Assembly (NCBI RefSeq): GCF_014650595.1
Contig: NZ_BMVG01000027.1
Coordinates: forward strand, 30,138-94,137
Direction: 5' to 3'
Length of the DNA stretch: 64,000 bases
Origin: Streptomyces alanosinicus
Lineage (GTDB): Bacteria > Actinomycetota > Actinomycetes > Streptomycetales > Streptomycetaceae
Translations under genes and position numbers: made by a program
The notes under the pieces: generated by a model
What the model was told of the DNA's origin: nothing
Database searches by the model: none
Seen by the model: only the letters and a program-made list of their open reading frames with translations
Shown here: positions 34,498 through 43,839 of the stretch, piece by piece
How the letters are laid out: each line of letters starts with the position of its first letter
How positions within the stretch are numbered: the stretch's first letter is position 1

Positions 34498-35622
34498 ATG
34501 ACTGAGACCCCGCAGCGCCCCCTCCGCGTCCTCGCCGCCATGTCCGGCGGTGTCGACTCCGCCGTCGCCGCCGCGCGTGCCGCGGAAGCCGGCCACGACG
34601 TCACCGGCGTCCACCTCGCGCTCTCCGCGAACCCGCAGTCCTTCCGGACCGGCGCCCGGGGCTGTTGCACCATCGAGGACTCCCGCGACGCCCGCCGCGC
34701 GGCCGACGTCATCGGCATCCCCTTCTACGTCTGGGACCTCGCCGACCGCTTCCGTGAGGACGTCGTCGAGGACTTCGTCGCCGAGTACGAGGCCGGCCGC
34801 ACCCCCAACCCCTGTCTGCGCTGCAACGAGAAGATCAAGTTCGCGGCGCTGCTCGACAAGGCGCTGGCCCTCGGTTTCGACGCGGTGTGCACCGGCCACT
34901 ACGCGAAGGTGATCCTGCGCGAGGACGGCTCCCGCGAGCTGCACCGCGCCTCCGACATGGCGAAGGACCAGTCGTACGTCCTCGGCGTCCTGGACGAGAA
35001 GCAGCTCGCCCACGCGATGTTCCCGCTCGGCGACACGGTCACCACCAAGGAGGAGATCCGCGCCGAGGCCGAGCGCCGGGGCCTCGCGGTCGCCAAGAAG
35101 CCCGACTCGCACGACATCTGCTTCATCGCCGACGGCGACACCCAGGGCTTCCTGGCCCAGCGGCTCGGCAAGGCGGAGGGCGACATCGTCGACGAGTCCG
35201 GCGCGAAGGTGGGCACCCACGAGGGCGCGTACGGCTTCACCATCGGCCAGCGCAAGGGCCTGCGCATCGGCACCCCGGCCCCCGACGGCAAGCCGCGCTA
35301 CGTCCTCGACATCTCCCCGGTCACCAACACGGTCACCGTCGGCCCGGCCGCGGCCCTGGACGTCACCGCCCTCACCGCGATCAGGCCCCGCTGGTGCGGC
35401 ACCGCCCCCACCGGTCCCGGCGGCTACACCGCCCAGCTGCGCGCCCACGGCGGCGAGACCGAGGTCACCGCGGAACCGGTCGACGGCGAGCTGCGCGTGA
35501 CCTTCACGGAGCCGGTCCGCGGTGTGGCCCCCGGTCAGGCGATCGTCCTGTACGACGGCACACGCGTGGTGGGTTCGGCGACGATCGCGACGACCACGCG
35601 CACACCGGCCGCGGCGCTGTAG
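34498..35622 (+). CDS. mnmA: tRNA-specific 2-thiouridylase
   Basis: The 374-residue enzyme adds sulfur to U34 of Lys, Glu and Gln tRNAs. It has the PP-loop 'AAMSGGVDSAVAAARAAEAGHDV', catalytic cysteines C106 in 'TPNPCLRCNEKIKF' and C208 in 'SHDICFIADGD', and the C-terminal OB-like domain ('GQAIVLYDGTRVVGS'). The usual 'GYMKDQSYFL' motif appears as 'MAKDQSYVL'. The sulfur comes from the cysteine desulfurase encoded upstream. It is convergent with a hydrolase gene, with only 7 bases between the stops. Confidence 0.95.
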   Translation: MTETPQRPLRVLAAMSGGVDSAVAAARAAEAGHDVTGVHLALSANPQSFRTGARGCCTIEDSRDARRAADVIGIPFYVWDLADRFREDVVEDFVAEYEAGRTPNPCLRCNEKIKFAALLDKALALGFDAVCTGHYAKVILREDGSRELHRASDMAKDQSYVLGVLDEKQLAHAMFPLGDTVTTKEEIRAEAERRGLAVAKKPDSHDICFIADGDTQGFLAQRLGKAEGDIVDESGAKVGTHEGAYGFTIGQRKGLRIGTPAPDGKPRYVLDISPVTNTVTVGPAAALDVTALTAIRPRWCGTAPTGPGGYTAQLRAHGGETEVTAEPVDGELRVTFTEPVRGVAPGQAIVLYDGTRVVGSATIATTTRTPAAAL

Positions 35623-35629
35623 CCGCCGC

Positions 35630-36412
35630 TCACCCGGCGACGAACTCCGCCAGCACCGGTCCCAGCACCTCCGGCTCCACCCTGTGGGTCTGCCGCTCCA
35701 GGACCCGGTACGTGCCCTGGGGCACGGTCTGCGCGACCGCGCGGGACGCCTCGCGCATCCACTGCGGGCTCGCCCCGCCCGCGACCGACAGCACCGGCAC
35801 GGGGATCGCCGCGAGCCGCTCGCGCGGGAGCAGGCCGTCGCCCATCACCGTGTCGTCGTACGCGAGACTCGGCGCCACCGCCTCCATCCCGGCCCACATC
35901 GGTGACTGCCGGGCGCCCCGGATAATCTCCTCGCCGAGCCCGGTCAGCCGCAGGAACAGCTCCACCGCGTCCCCGCGCCGGCCCGCCGCGAGCGCCTCGG
36001 TCAGTGCCGCCTTGTACGCGGCCTCCCGCTCGGCGCCGCCCTGGAGCGTGTCGGCGTAGGGCACCTCGTACACCGCCGCCCGGGGGACCGGCAGCCCGCT
36101 CGCCGCCGCCCGGAGCACCAGCGCGCCGCCCGAGGAGACCCCGAACAGCACCGCGTCACCGCCCACGGCGTCGTTCAGCGCGGCCAGGTCCTCGATCTCC
36201 CGCTCGACCGCGTACGGCGCGGTGTCACCGCTCGCGCCGCGGCCCCGGCGGTCGTAGACGACGGCCGTGCAGCGGTCCGCGAGCCGCTGGGCCAGGGGCG
36301 CCAGGGTGCCCCCGGTGGACATGGCGCCGCTGACCAGGATCACCGCCGGCCCCCGGCCGCTCACGCCGTACGCGAGGGCGGTGCCGTCCCGCGAAGTCGT
36401 CTTCTTGTCCAT
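35630..36412 (-). CDS. Alpha/beta-fold hydrolase
   Basis: The 260-residue protein has the fold's oxyanion region 'GPAVILVSGAMSTGGT', the nucleophile elbow 'LFGVSSGGALVL' (Ser in G-x-S-x-G), and an acid in 'VPVLSVAGGASPQWM', with the catalytic His possibly in 'VLERQTHRVEPEVL'. It has no signal peptide. The substrate is unknown; related proteins act as esterases or peroxidase-like hydrolases. The gene is alone on this strand with the DUF427 gene just upstream. Confidence 0.82.
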   Translation of the reverse strand: MDKKTTSRDGTALAYGVSGRGPAVILVSGAMSTGGTLAPLAQRLADRCTAVVYDRRGRGASGDTAPYAVEREIEDLAALNDAVGGDAVLFGVSSGGALVLRAAASGLPVPRAAVYEVPYADTLQGGAEREAAYKAALTEALAAGRRGDAVELFLRLTGLGEEIIRGARQSPMWAGMEAVAPSLAYDDTVMGDGLLPRERLAAIPVPVLSVAGGASPQWMREASRAVAQTVPQGTYRVLERQTHRVEPEVLGPVLAEFVAG

Positions 36413-36449
36413 GCCGGTGCAGACTGCCCTACCGGCCGGAACTCATCGC

Positions 36450-36773
36450 TCACGACACGTCGGCGGCGTAGAAGCAGAAGTGATCCTTGATCTCCGCCAC
36501 GTCCGGCTTCGGTTCCGGGTACGCCCACACCAGGTCCGGCGCGTCCGGCAGCGACCAGTAGGACGCCGTGCCCTTGAAGGGGCACACGGTGTGCGTGCCG
36601 GAGGGGGTCAGCAGGTCGAGGCGTACGTCCTCGGCGGGGATGTAGTACCGCACCGGACAGCCCGTCTCGCGCAGCACCAGCGGCCGGTCGGTCTCCGCGA
36701 GCACCTGGCCGCCGTGCACCACACGCACGTGCTGCCCGCTCTTCTCGATGGTGATCGTGTGTCCCTGTGTCAT
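36450..36773 (-). CDS. DUF427-family protein
   Basis: The 107-residue protein shows the conserved DUF427 sequence: 'IEKSGQHVRVVHGGQVLAETDRPLVLRETG', 'RYYIPAEDVRLDLL', and 'TVCPFKGTASYWSL'. The last motif (CPxKGxAxYW) is the family's putative active-site segment. The fold is a compact beta structure; its role is unknown. It is upstream of, and possibly co-transcribed with, the hydrolase gene. Confidence 0.88.
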   Translation of the reverse strand: MTQGHTITIEKSGQHVRVVHGGQVLAETDRPLVLRETGCPVRYYIPAEDVRLDLLTPSGTHTVCPFKGTASYWSLPDAPDLVWAYPEPKPDVAEIKDHFCFYAADVS

Positions 36774-36838
36774 ATCCGGTCAGCACCGGCGGGCCCGCGC
36801 TTCTTCCCCGTATCCGGCCCGGCCGTACGGTAGGGGCC

Positions 36839-37378
36839 ATGAACATCTGTGTCTTCCTGTCCGCCGCCGACCTCGACGAGCGCTACACGCGCCCCGCGCG
36901 CGAGTTCGCGCAACTGCTGGGAAAGGCCGGGCACACCCTGGTCTGGGGCGGTTCCGACGTCGGTCTGATGAAGGTCGTCGCCGACGGGGTGCACGGTGCG
37001 GGCGGCCGGCTGCTGGGCGTGTCCGTGGAGTTCCTCGCCAACACGACGCGGCCCGGCGCCGACGAGATGGTCATCGCCGCCGACCTCGCCGAACGCAAGA
37101 AGCTGCTGCTGGAGAAGGCGGACGCCGTGGTGATCATGGTGGGCGGCACCGGCACGCTGGACGAGGCCACCGAGATCCTGGAGCTGAAGAAGCACGGCCG
37201 CACCGAGAAGCCGGTCGTCCTGCTGAACACCGCGGGCTTCTACGACGGCCTCAAGACGCAGTTCCGTCGCATGGAGGACGAGGGCTTCCTGCCCCGCCCG
37301 CTGTCCGAGCTGGTGTTCTTCGCCGAGGAGCCGGCGGCCGCGCTGGCCTACCTGGAGGCACACCTGTCCGGCCGCTGA
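36839..37378 (+). CDS. LOG-family (TIGR00730) Rossmann-fold protein
   Basis: The 179-residue protein has 'LVWGGSDVGLMKVVADGVHGAGGRLLGVSV' and the nucleotide-binding 'VVIMVGGTGTLDEATEILELKKHG', equivalent to the PGGxGTxxE motif of lysine-decarboxylase-like phosphoribohydrolases. Members release cytokinin-like bases from N6-modified AMP or hydrolyse other nucleotides. The first Pro of the motif is replaced by Val and the E position reads DEATE, so activity should be tested. The next gene starts 7 bases after its stop, which suggests co-transcription. Confidence 0.85.
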   Translation: MNICVFLSAADLDERYTRPAREFAQLLGKAGHTLVWGGSDVGLMKVVADGVHGAGGRLLGVSVEFLANTTRPGADEMVIAADLAERKKLLLEKADAVVIMVGGTGTLDEATEILELKKHGRTEKPVVLLNTAGFYDGLKTQFRRMEDEGFLPRPLSELVFFAEEPAAALAYLEAHLSGR

Positions 37379-37385
37379 TGCGAGC

Positions 37386-38084
37386 ATGGCGGACATGGCT
37401 ACTCATGTGATCACCGGGGCGGGGTCCGGCATCGGCGCCGCCGTCGCCCGCCGTCTGCAGGCGCGCGGGGACGAACTCGTCCTGCACGCGCGCGACGCGG
37501 GCCGTGCGAAGGAACTGGCGGCGCGGTTCCCCGGCGCCCGGACCCTGGTGGGCGACCTCGCCGACCCGGACAAGCTGTCCTGGGCGTTCTCCCACCAGAG
37601 CCTCCCGGACCGGGTGGACTCGCTGCTCCACATCGCCGGGGTCGTCGACCTGGGCGAGGTCGGCGAGCTGACGCCCAAGTCCTGGCGCCACCAGCTCAAC
37701 GTCAACCTGATCGCCCCCGCCGAGCTGACCCGGCACTTCCTGCCCCAGCTCCGCGCGGCCCGCGGCCATGTGATCTTCGTCAACTCGGGCTCAGGCCTCA
37801 ACGCCCACGCCGGCTGGTCCGCGTACGCCGCCTCCAAGCACGGCCTGAAGGCCCTCGCCGACTCCCTGCGCCAGGAAGAACACGCAGCCGGCGTCCGGGT
37901 CACCTCGGTCTACCCCGGCCGCACGGCGAGCCCCATGCAGGCCAAGGTCCATCAGCAGGAAGGCAAGGAGTACGACGCGGCGAAGTGGATCGACCCGGAG
38001 TCGGTGGCCACGACGATCCTGATGGCCCTGGATCTGCCGAGGGACGCGGAGGTCAACGACCTGACGGTGCGGCCGGGGCACTGA
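37386..38084 (+). CDS. Short-chain dehydrogenase/reductase
   Basis: The 232-residue SDR has the cofactor motif 'TGAGSGIGAAVARRL', 'LLHIAGVVDLG' (NAG-like), catalytic Ser in 'VIFVNSGSGLNAHAG', and Tyr-x-x-x-Lys in 'YAASKHGLKALAD'. ATG 37386 or 37395 may be used. 'HARDAGRAKELAARF' after strand 2 suggests NADP. The substrate is unknown; it resembles short SDRs of the YjgI/benzil-reductase type. Confidence 0.88.
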   Translation: MADMATHVITGAGSGIGAAVARRLQARGDELVLHARDAGRAKELAARFPGARTLVGDLADPDKLSWAFSHQSLPDRVDSLLHIAGVVDLGEVGELTPKSWRHQLNVNLIAPAELTRHFLPQLRAARGHVIFVNSGSGLNAHAGWSAYAASKHGLKALADSLRQEEHAAGVRVTSVYPGRTASPMQAKVHQQEGKEYDAAKWIDPESVATTILMALDLPRDAEVNDLTVRPGH

Positions 38085-38114
38085 CCGCTCGGCCGGTCGG
38101 CATACCCTGCCGGG

Positions 38115-39122
38115 GTGAGTGAGAACAGCGAGTTCAGGTTCCCGCCGGCCACCGGAGTGGGGTCCATGCCGGGCGGCGATGCGCGGGAGGCCGCCAAGAC
38201 GGTCACGGGCAGCTTCGAGGACTTCCCGTTCCTGCCCGAGCTGCCCGCGCGCGGGCCCGGCGCCGACATGATCGGCCGCACCGCCGGCATGCTCGTCGAG
38301 CTGTACGCGCGCGTGGAGCCCAGCGGCTGGCGGATCGGGGACCGGCCGGGCCGGGACACGAAGCGGGCCAGGTCCTGGCTGAGGGAGGACCTGGACGCCC
38401 TGGAGGAGTTCACCCAGGACTACGAGGGCGATCTCAAGGTGCAGGCCGTCGGCCCCTGGACGCTGGCCGCCGCCCTGGAGCTGAGGAACGGCGAGTCGGC
38501 CCTCTCCGATCCCGGCGCCTGCCGTGACCTCGCCGCCTCCCTCGCCGAGGGCCTGCGGCTGCACCTCGCCGAGGTCCACCGCCGGATCCCCGGCGCCCGC
38601 CTCGTCCTCCAACTGGACGAGCCCTCCCTCACCGCCGTACTGCGCGGCCAGGTCCGTACCGCCAGCGGCTATCGCACGCACCGCGCCATGGACCGGCAGA
38701 TCGTGGAGTCCGCCCTGCGGGACACGATCGCGGCGCACCACGGCGGGCCGGTGGTCGTGCACTCCTGCGCCCCCGACGTGCCGTTCGCCCTGCTGCGCCG
38801 GGCCGGCGCGGCCGGTGTCTCCTTCGACTTCTCGCTTCTCACCGAGCGTGACGACGACACGATCGGCGAGGCCGTCGAGGCCGGCACGCGGCTGTTCGCC
38901 GGTGTCGTGCCGGGCACGGACGGCCCATTGTCAGACCCTGCCGGTAGCGTCATGGGTGTCAGGACGCTGTGGCGCAGGCTGGGGCTGCAACCGGGGCTGC
39001 TCGCCCGGGCGGTCACCCTCACCCCGGCGTGCGGTCTGGCGGGCGCTTCCCCCGCTTTCGCACGCCAGGCGCTCGCCCACTGCGTCCGGGCGGCGAGATC
39101 CCTCGCGGACAACCCAGAGTAA
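38115..39122 (+). CDS. Core-MetE-like methyltransferase (cobalamin-independent methionine synthase homologue, catalytic domain only)
   Basis: The 335-residue protein corresponds only to the C-terminal catalytic domain of MetE. Zinc-site residues H216 and C218 ('VVHSCAPDV') and C306 ('TLTPACGLAG') are conserved. The fourth ligand, Glu in MetE, appears to be Asp in 'VSFDFS'. The folate-binding N-terminal half is missing, as in core-MetE proteins that take methyl from other donors such as corrinoids. Also seen are 'GVGSMPGGDAREAAKTV' and 'LQLDEPSL'. It is 15 bases before ligA and probably shares its transcript. Confidence 0.82.
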   Translation: MSENSEFRFPPATGVGSMPGGDAREAAKTVTGSFEDFPFLPELPARGPGADMIGRTAGMLVELYARVEPSGWRIGDRPGRDTKRARSWLREDLDALEEFTQDYEGDLKVQAVGPWTLAAALELRNGESALSDPGACRDLAASLAEGLRLHLAEVHRRIPGARLVLQLDEPSLTAVLRGQVRTASGYRTHRAMDRQIVESALRDTIAAHHGGPVVVHSCAPDVPFALLRRAGAAGVSFDFSLLTERDDDTIGEAVEAGTRLFAGVVPGTDGPLSDPAGSVMGVRTLWRRLGLQPGLLARAVTLTPACGLAGASPAFARQALAHCVRAARSLADNPE

Positions 39123-39137
39123 CGGGAGGACAACACG

Positions 39138-41336
39138 GTGGCCGGCGACAAGCAGCAGGCGGAGACGGCAGTGCCCGCCGAGGCACGTGACAAGCACGCG
39201 CAGCTCGCTGAGCAGATCGAGGAGCACCGCTTCCGGTACTACGTGAAGGACGCTCCCGTCATCAGCGACGCCGAGTTCGACAGGCTCCTGAAGACTCTGG
39301 AGGCCCTGGAGGAGCGGTATCCGGAGCTGCGCACCCCGGACTCGCCCACCCAGAAGGTCGCGGGGTCGTACGCGACGGAGTTCACGGCGGTCGAGCACCG
39401 CCAGCGCATGCTCTCGCTCGACAACACCTTCAACGACGAGGAGCTGGCCGCCTGGGCCGACCGCATCGCGCGTGAACTGGGCGACCAGGAATACCACTTC
39501 CTGTGCGAGCTGAAGGTCGACGGCCTCGCGGTCAACCTCACGTACGAGCAGGGCCGCCTCACCCGCGCGGCCACGCGGGGAGACGGCCGTACCGGCGAGG
39601 ACATCACGCCCAACGTCCGTACGATCACGGAGATCCCGGACCGCCTGAAGGGCGACGAGGTCCCGGACCTCGTGGAGATCCGCGGCGAGGTCTACTTCCC
39701 GATGGAGAAGTTCCTCGAACTGAACGAACGCCTGGTCGCCGCCGGTGACAAGCCGTTCGCCAACCCCCGCAACGCCGCCGCCGGTTCACTGCGCCAGAAG
39801 GACCCGCGGGTCACCGCCACCCGCCCGCTGCACATGGTCGTCCACGGCATCGGCGCCCTGGAGGGCTTCACGGGCATGACCCGCCTCTCCCAGGCGTACG
39901 ACCTGCTGAAGGCCTGGGGCCTGCCCACCTCCTCGCACAACCGCGTGGTCGACGACCTCGACGGCGTACGGCAGTTCATCTCCCACTACGACGGCGAGAT
40001 GCGCCACTCGGTGGAGCACGAGATCGACGGCGCCGTCATCAAGCTGGACGAGATCCGCCTCCAGGGCCGCCTCGGCTCCACCGCGCGCGCACCCCGCTGG
40101 GCGATCGCGTACAAGTACGCGCCGGAAGAGGTCAACACCAAACTCGTCGACATCAAGGTGGGCGTCGGCCGCACCGGCCGGGTCACGCCGTACGCCCAGG
40201 TCGAGCCGGTCACGGTCGCGGGCAGCGAGGTGGAGTTCGCCACCCTGCACAACCAGGAGGTCGTCAAGGCCAAGGGCGTCCTCATCGGGGACACGGTCGT
40301 CATCCGCAAGGCCGGTGACGTCATCCCGGAGATCCTCGGCCCGGTGGTCGACCTGCGCGACGGCGGCGAGCGGGAGTTCGTGATGCCGGGCGAGTGCCCC
40401 GAGTGCGGGACGCCGCTGCGGCCCATGAAGGAGGGCGACATCGACCTCCGATGCCCCAACGCCCGTACCTGTCCGGCCCAGTTGCGCGAGCGGGTGTCCT
40501 ACCTCGCGGGCCGCGAGTGCCTGGACATCGAGCACTTCGGCGCGGTGGCCGCGGCCGCGCTCACCCGCCCGCTGGAGCCGGCCGACCCGCCGCTGGTGGA
40601 CGAGGGCGACCTGTTCGACCTGACGGTGGAGAAGCTGCTGCCCATCAAGGCCTATGTCCTCGACCCCGACAGCGGTCTGCCCAAGCGGGACCCGAAGACG
40701 GGCGAGGAGAAGGTCGTCACGGTCTTCGCCAACCAGAAGGGCGAGCCGAAGAAGAACACCCTCGCCCTGCTGGAGAACATCGAGGCGGCCAAACAGCGCC
40801 CGCTGGCCCGTTTTCTGAACGGCCTGTCCATCCGGCACGTCGGCCCGGTGGCCGCACAGGCCCTCGCCCGCGAGTTCCGCTCCGTCGACCGCATCGAACA
40901 GGCCACCGAGGAGGAGCTGGCGGCCACCGACGGCGTCGGCCCCATCATCGCCGCCGCGCTCAAGGAATGGTTCGCCGAGGACTGGCACCGCGAGATCGTC
41001 CGCAAGTGGAAGGCCGCGGGAGTCCCGCTGGAGGACGAGTCGACCGGCGAGGACGAGGGCCCGCGCCCGCTGGAGGGACTCACGGTCGTCGTCACCGGCA
41101 CGCTGGAGCACTTCACCAGGGACGGCGCCAAGGAGGCCCTGCAGAGCCGGGGCGCGAAGGTGACCGGATCGGTGTCGAAAAAGACCTCGTTCGTCGTCGT
41201 GGGTGACAACCCCGGATCGAAGTACGACAAGGCTGTCCAGGCGAAGGTTCCGGTGCTGAACGAGGACGGTTTCACCGTCCTCTTGGAGCAGGGCCCCGAA
41301 GCGGCGGCCGAAGTCGCGCTTTCGGCCGACGAGTAG
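39138..41336 (+). CDS. ligA: NAD+-dependent DNA ligase
   Basis: The 732-residue ligase seals nicks using NAD+. Domains in order: Ia NAD-binding N-terminus ('EHRFRYYVKDAPVISDAEFDRLLKTLEALEERYPEL'), adenylation domain with the nucleophile K126 in 'CELKVDGLAV', OB domain, four-Cys zinc finger ('CPECGTPLRP', 'CPNARTCPAQ'), helix-hairpin-helix repeats ('GVGPIIAAAL') and a C-terminal BRCT domain ('LTVVVTGTLEHFTRDGAKEALQSRGAKVTGSVSKKTSFVV'). It is essential in all bacteria. Length is within the actinobacterial range. A terminator follows at 41345. Confidence 0.97.
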   Translation: MAGDKQQAETAVPAEARDKHAQLAEQIEEHRFRYYVKDAPVISDAEFDRLLKTLEALEERYPELRTPDSPTQKVAGSYATEFTAVEHRQRMLSLDNTFNDEELAAWADRIARELGDQEYHFLCELKVDGLAVNLTYEQGRLTRAATRGDGRTGEDITPNVRTITEIPDRLKGDEVPDLVEIRGEVYFPMEKFLELNERLVAAGDKPFANPRNAAAGSLRQKDPRVTATRPLHMVVHGIGALEGFTGMTRLSQAYDLLKAWGLPTSSHNRVVDDLDGVRQFISHYDGEMRHSVEHEIDGAVIKLDEIRLQGRLGSTARAPRWAIAYKYAPEEVNTKLVDIKVGVGRTGRVTPYAQVEPVTVAGSEVEFATLHNQEVVKAKGVLIGDTVVIRKAGDVIPEILGPVVDLRDGGEREFVMPGECPECGTPLRPMKEGDIDLRCPNARTCPAQLRERVSYLAGRECLDIEHFGAVAAAALTRPLEPADPPLVDEGDLFDLTVEKLLPIKAYVLDPDSGLPKRDPKTGEEKVVTVFANQKGEPKKNTLALLENIEAAKQRPLARFLNGLSIRHVGPVAAQALAREFRSVDRIEQATEEELAATDGVGPIIAAALKEWFAEDWHREIVRKWKAAGVPLEDESTGEDEGPRPLEGLTVVVTGTLEHFTRDGAKEALQSRGAKVTGSVSKKTSFVVVGDNPGSKYDKAVQAKVPVLNEDGFTVLLEQGPEAAAEVALSADE

Positions 41337-41344
41337 CGGTTGAA

Positions 41345-41384
41345 GGCCACCCGTTCGGCGCATATCAGTTGCATACGGGTGGCC
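41345..41384 (+). terminator. ligA terminator
   Basis: A perfect 10-bp stem (GGCCACCCGT at 41345-41354 with ACGGGTGGCC at 41375-41384) and a 20-base loop begin 9 bases after the stop. The remainder of the gap to 41596 shows no open frame I support and should hold the promoter of the next gene. Confidence 0.65.
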
Positions 41385-41595
41385 CGGGCGCATTCGGGCA
41401 ACCGTCGACGACCGGTGCCCGTGGAAGCCTTCCGCGGCCTACTGTTGTGGTGTGCACCTGCCGTGCCCAGCTGCGGTTGGGGCATTCCCGTGCGCTCCCA
41501 GGGCGCGGGGAAGGGTTCTTCGACGCGGAGCTGCTGATGGGTGTCGGACATCGGCCCGCGTGGCGTGGGCACCGCCGGCTGTGAGAGGGACGGGA

Positions 41596-43836
41596 ATGGA
41601 ACCGACCGAGAGCGTCGCCCCGGACTCACGGCTACGCCTGTGCCGCCGCGCGGTCACCTGGCGGGGCCTGCGATGGACGGGACGGGGCCACGGCCGTACG
41701 GCCGGCCGGGCCCGCGCGGCCGCAGGGGGCACCGCCGCCGACGCCCACCCGCGGATACCCCTGGCCATCGAGCCCGCCCCCGGTCTGCCGGGCGCCGACT
41801 CCGAACGGCATCTGTCCTGGCCCGCACTGCCCGCGGCCGTCGTGGCCGCCGCCGCGTTCGTCCTCGGCGCCGGCTTCTACCGCGGCTTCAGCGGCCATCA
41901 CGCCCTCTTCCCGAGCGGCACCGCCGGCTGGTCGCTGGCCCTGCTCACCGGCGTCATCGTCGGCCATCTCGTGATGCTGGGCCGCGCCCGCTGGTGGGGC
42001 GGCACCGGCTCCGGCGCCGCCCTCACCCTGGCCGTCCTGCTGCTGTACGGCTGGGTGCCCGCCGGCATGGTCAGCCTCACCGTCGTCGTCCTGGTCGGCA
42101 TCGCCCGGCGCCACCGCTGGCGGCAGGGCGTGCTGCACGGCGCGGTGGACATCCTCGGCATCGGCGCCGGCGCCCTGCTGCTCGGCGCGTTCGGCCGGGT
42201 CCCGAGCGTCGAGACGCCCTGGTGGCCGGACAGCTGGAGCATCGCGACGGCACCCGAGGTCGTCCTCGCCGCCGTCGCCTATCTCGCGGTCAGCCGCGGC
42301 CTGCAGTGGTATCTGTACGCCCCGCGCGACGGCAAGGTACCCACCGTGGCCCGCACCGCCCTGGTGAGACAGGGCCTGGTCGCCGTCGCCCTGCTGGGCA
42401 TCGCACCGCTGCTGTGTGTCGTCGCCGACGCCCGGCCGGTCCTGCTCCCGCTGTTCGCCATCCCGCTCATCGCCCTCGACTCCTCCCTGTGGATGGCCCG
42501 CGCGCGTGCCGAGGAGCAACTGCGCGACCCGCTGACCGGGCTGCCCAACCGGCAGTGGCTGCTGGAGCGGATCTGGACGGCCCTCGACGACGCCGAACGC
42601 ATCGGCGCCCGCTCCGCCCTCATGCTGATCGACCTCGACCGCTTCCGGTCGGTGAACGACACCCTCGGTCATCTCGCCGGTGACCGGCTGCTGCTGCAGA
42701 TCGCCGACCGGCTGCGGCTCGCCCTGCCGCGCGGAGCGGAGGCCGCGCGACTCGGCGGCGACGAATTCGCGGTCTTACTCCCCGTCGCCGACTCCACCAC
42801 GTCGGCCACGCGCGTCGCCCGCGGTCTCGTCGCCGCCCTCAGCTCCCCCCTGGACCTCGACGGGCTCACCCTCGTCCTGGAGGCCAGCGCCGGCGTCGCC
42901 GTCTTCCCCGACCACGCGCTGGACGCCGAAGGGCTGCTGCGGCGCGCCGATGTGGCGATGTACCAGGCGAAGCGGGACCGTACGGGCGTGGAGGTGTACG
43001 AGTCCAAGCGGGACTCCAACACCCCGGACCGGCTCGGCCTGCTGGGCGATCTGCGCCGGGCGCTCGACGCGCACGAGGTGCAGCTGCACTACCAGCCCAA
43101 GGTCCGCTTCGACGGACAGGTCGCGGGCCTGGAGGCGCTGGTGCGCTGGGTGCACCCCGAGCGAGGGAAGGTTCCGCCGGACGAGTTCATCGCGATCGCC
43201 GAGTCCTCCGGGCTGATGCCCCATCTGACGGAATACGTCCTCGACACCGCGCTCGCCCAGGTCGCCAGGTGGCGTGCGCAGGGGCTGCGGGTGCCGGTGG
43301 CGGTCAATGTCTCGCCGCGTGATGTGCACACACCCGGTTTCGCGGGATCGGTCGCGGCCCGGCTGGCCCGGCACGGGGTTCCCGCGGGTGCCCTGCAGCT
43401 GGAGATCACCGAGCATGTGCTGCTGGAGGACCCGCAGCGGGCCGCCGACACCCTCGCCGGACTCACCGGGCACGGCGTGAAGATGTCCCTGGACGACTTC
43501 GGCACCGGGTACTCGTCCCTGGTGCATCTACGGCGGCTGCCGGTGAGCGAGCTGAAGATCGACCGCTCCTTCGTGGCCCGGCTCGCGGTCGACAACGAGG
43601 ACGCGGAGATCGTGCGCTGCACGGTCGACCTGGCGCACTCCCTGGGACTGCTCGTCGTCGCCGAGGGCGTGGAGGATGACGAGACCTGGGAGCGGCTGCG
43701 GGACCTCGGCTGTGACGCCGTGCAGGGATGGCTGGTCGCCGCGGCGATGCCGCCCGAGGAGACGACGGCGTGGCTGCGGGCCCGTGGGTCCCGCGGGTGG
43801 CAGCGGCCGCGCGCCGCGCTGCCTGCCGCCGAGTAG
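41596..43836 (+). CDS. rmdB: Membrane GGDEF-EAL protein, probable c-di-GMP phosphodiesterase (RmdB-like)
   Basis: The 746-residue protein starts at ATG 41596 after GAGGGA. Residues ~75-290 hold about seven to eight membrane spans. A GGDEF domain follows with an intact 'RLGGDEFAV' (about residue 385), then an EAL domain with intact 'LEALVRWVHPERGKVPPDEFI' (about residue 512), 'LEITEHVLLED', 'SLDDFGTGYSSL' and 'ELKIDRSFV', i.e. all catalytic and metal residues. From memory, the gene just after ligA in S. coelicolor is rmdB, a phosphodiesterase affecting colony development; that identification rests on gene order and architecture. Both activities are possible on sequence alone. Confidence 0.88.
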   Translation: MEPTESVAPDSRLRLCRRAVTWRGLRWTGRGHGRTAGRARAAAGGTAADAHPRIPLAIEPAPGLPGADSERHLSWPALPAAVVAAAAFVLGAGFYRGFSGHHALFPSGTAGWSLALLTGVIVGHLVMLGRARWWGGTGSGAALTLAVLLLYGWVPAGMVSLTVVVLVGIARRHRWRQGVLHGAVDILGIGAGALLLGAFGRVPSVETPWWPDSWSIATAPEVVLAAVAYLAVSRGLQWYLYAPRDGKVPTVARTALVRQGLVAVALLGIAPLLCVVADARPVLLPLFAIPLIALDSSLWMARARAEEQLRDPLTGLPNRQWLLERIWTALDDAERIGARSALMLIDLDRFRSVNDTLGHLAGDRLLLQIADRLRLALPRGAEAARLGGDEFAVLLPVADSTTSATRVARGLVAALSSPLDLDGLTLVLEASAGVAVFPDHALDAEGLLRRADVAMYQAKRDRTGVEVYESKRDSNTPDRLGLLGDLRRALDAHEVQLHYQPKVRFDGQVAGLEALVRWVHPERGKVPPDEFIAIAESSGLMPHLTEYVLDTALAQVARWRAQGLRVPVAVNVSPRDVHTPGFAGSVAARLARHGVPAGALQLEITEHVLLEDPQRAADTLAGLTGHGVKMSLDDFGTGYSSLVHLRRLPVSELKIDRSFVARLAVDNEDAEIVRCTVDLAHSLGLLVVAEGVEDDETWERLRDLGCDAVQGWLVAAAMPPEETTAWLRARGSRGWQRPRAALPAAE

Positions 43837-43839
43837 TCG

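Noticed and set aside
38085..38114. Cobalamin or SAM riboswitch before the core-MetE-like gene
   Set aside because: Only 30 bases separate it from the preceding gene, too short for an aptamer, and no B12-box or SAM-box sequence is present.
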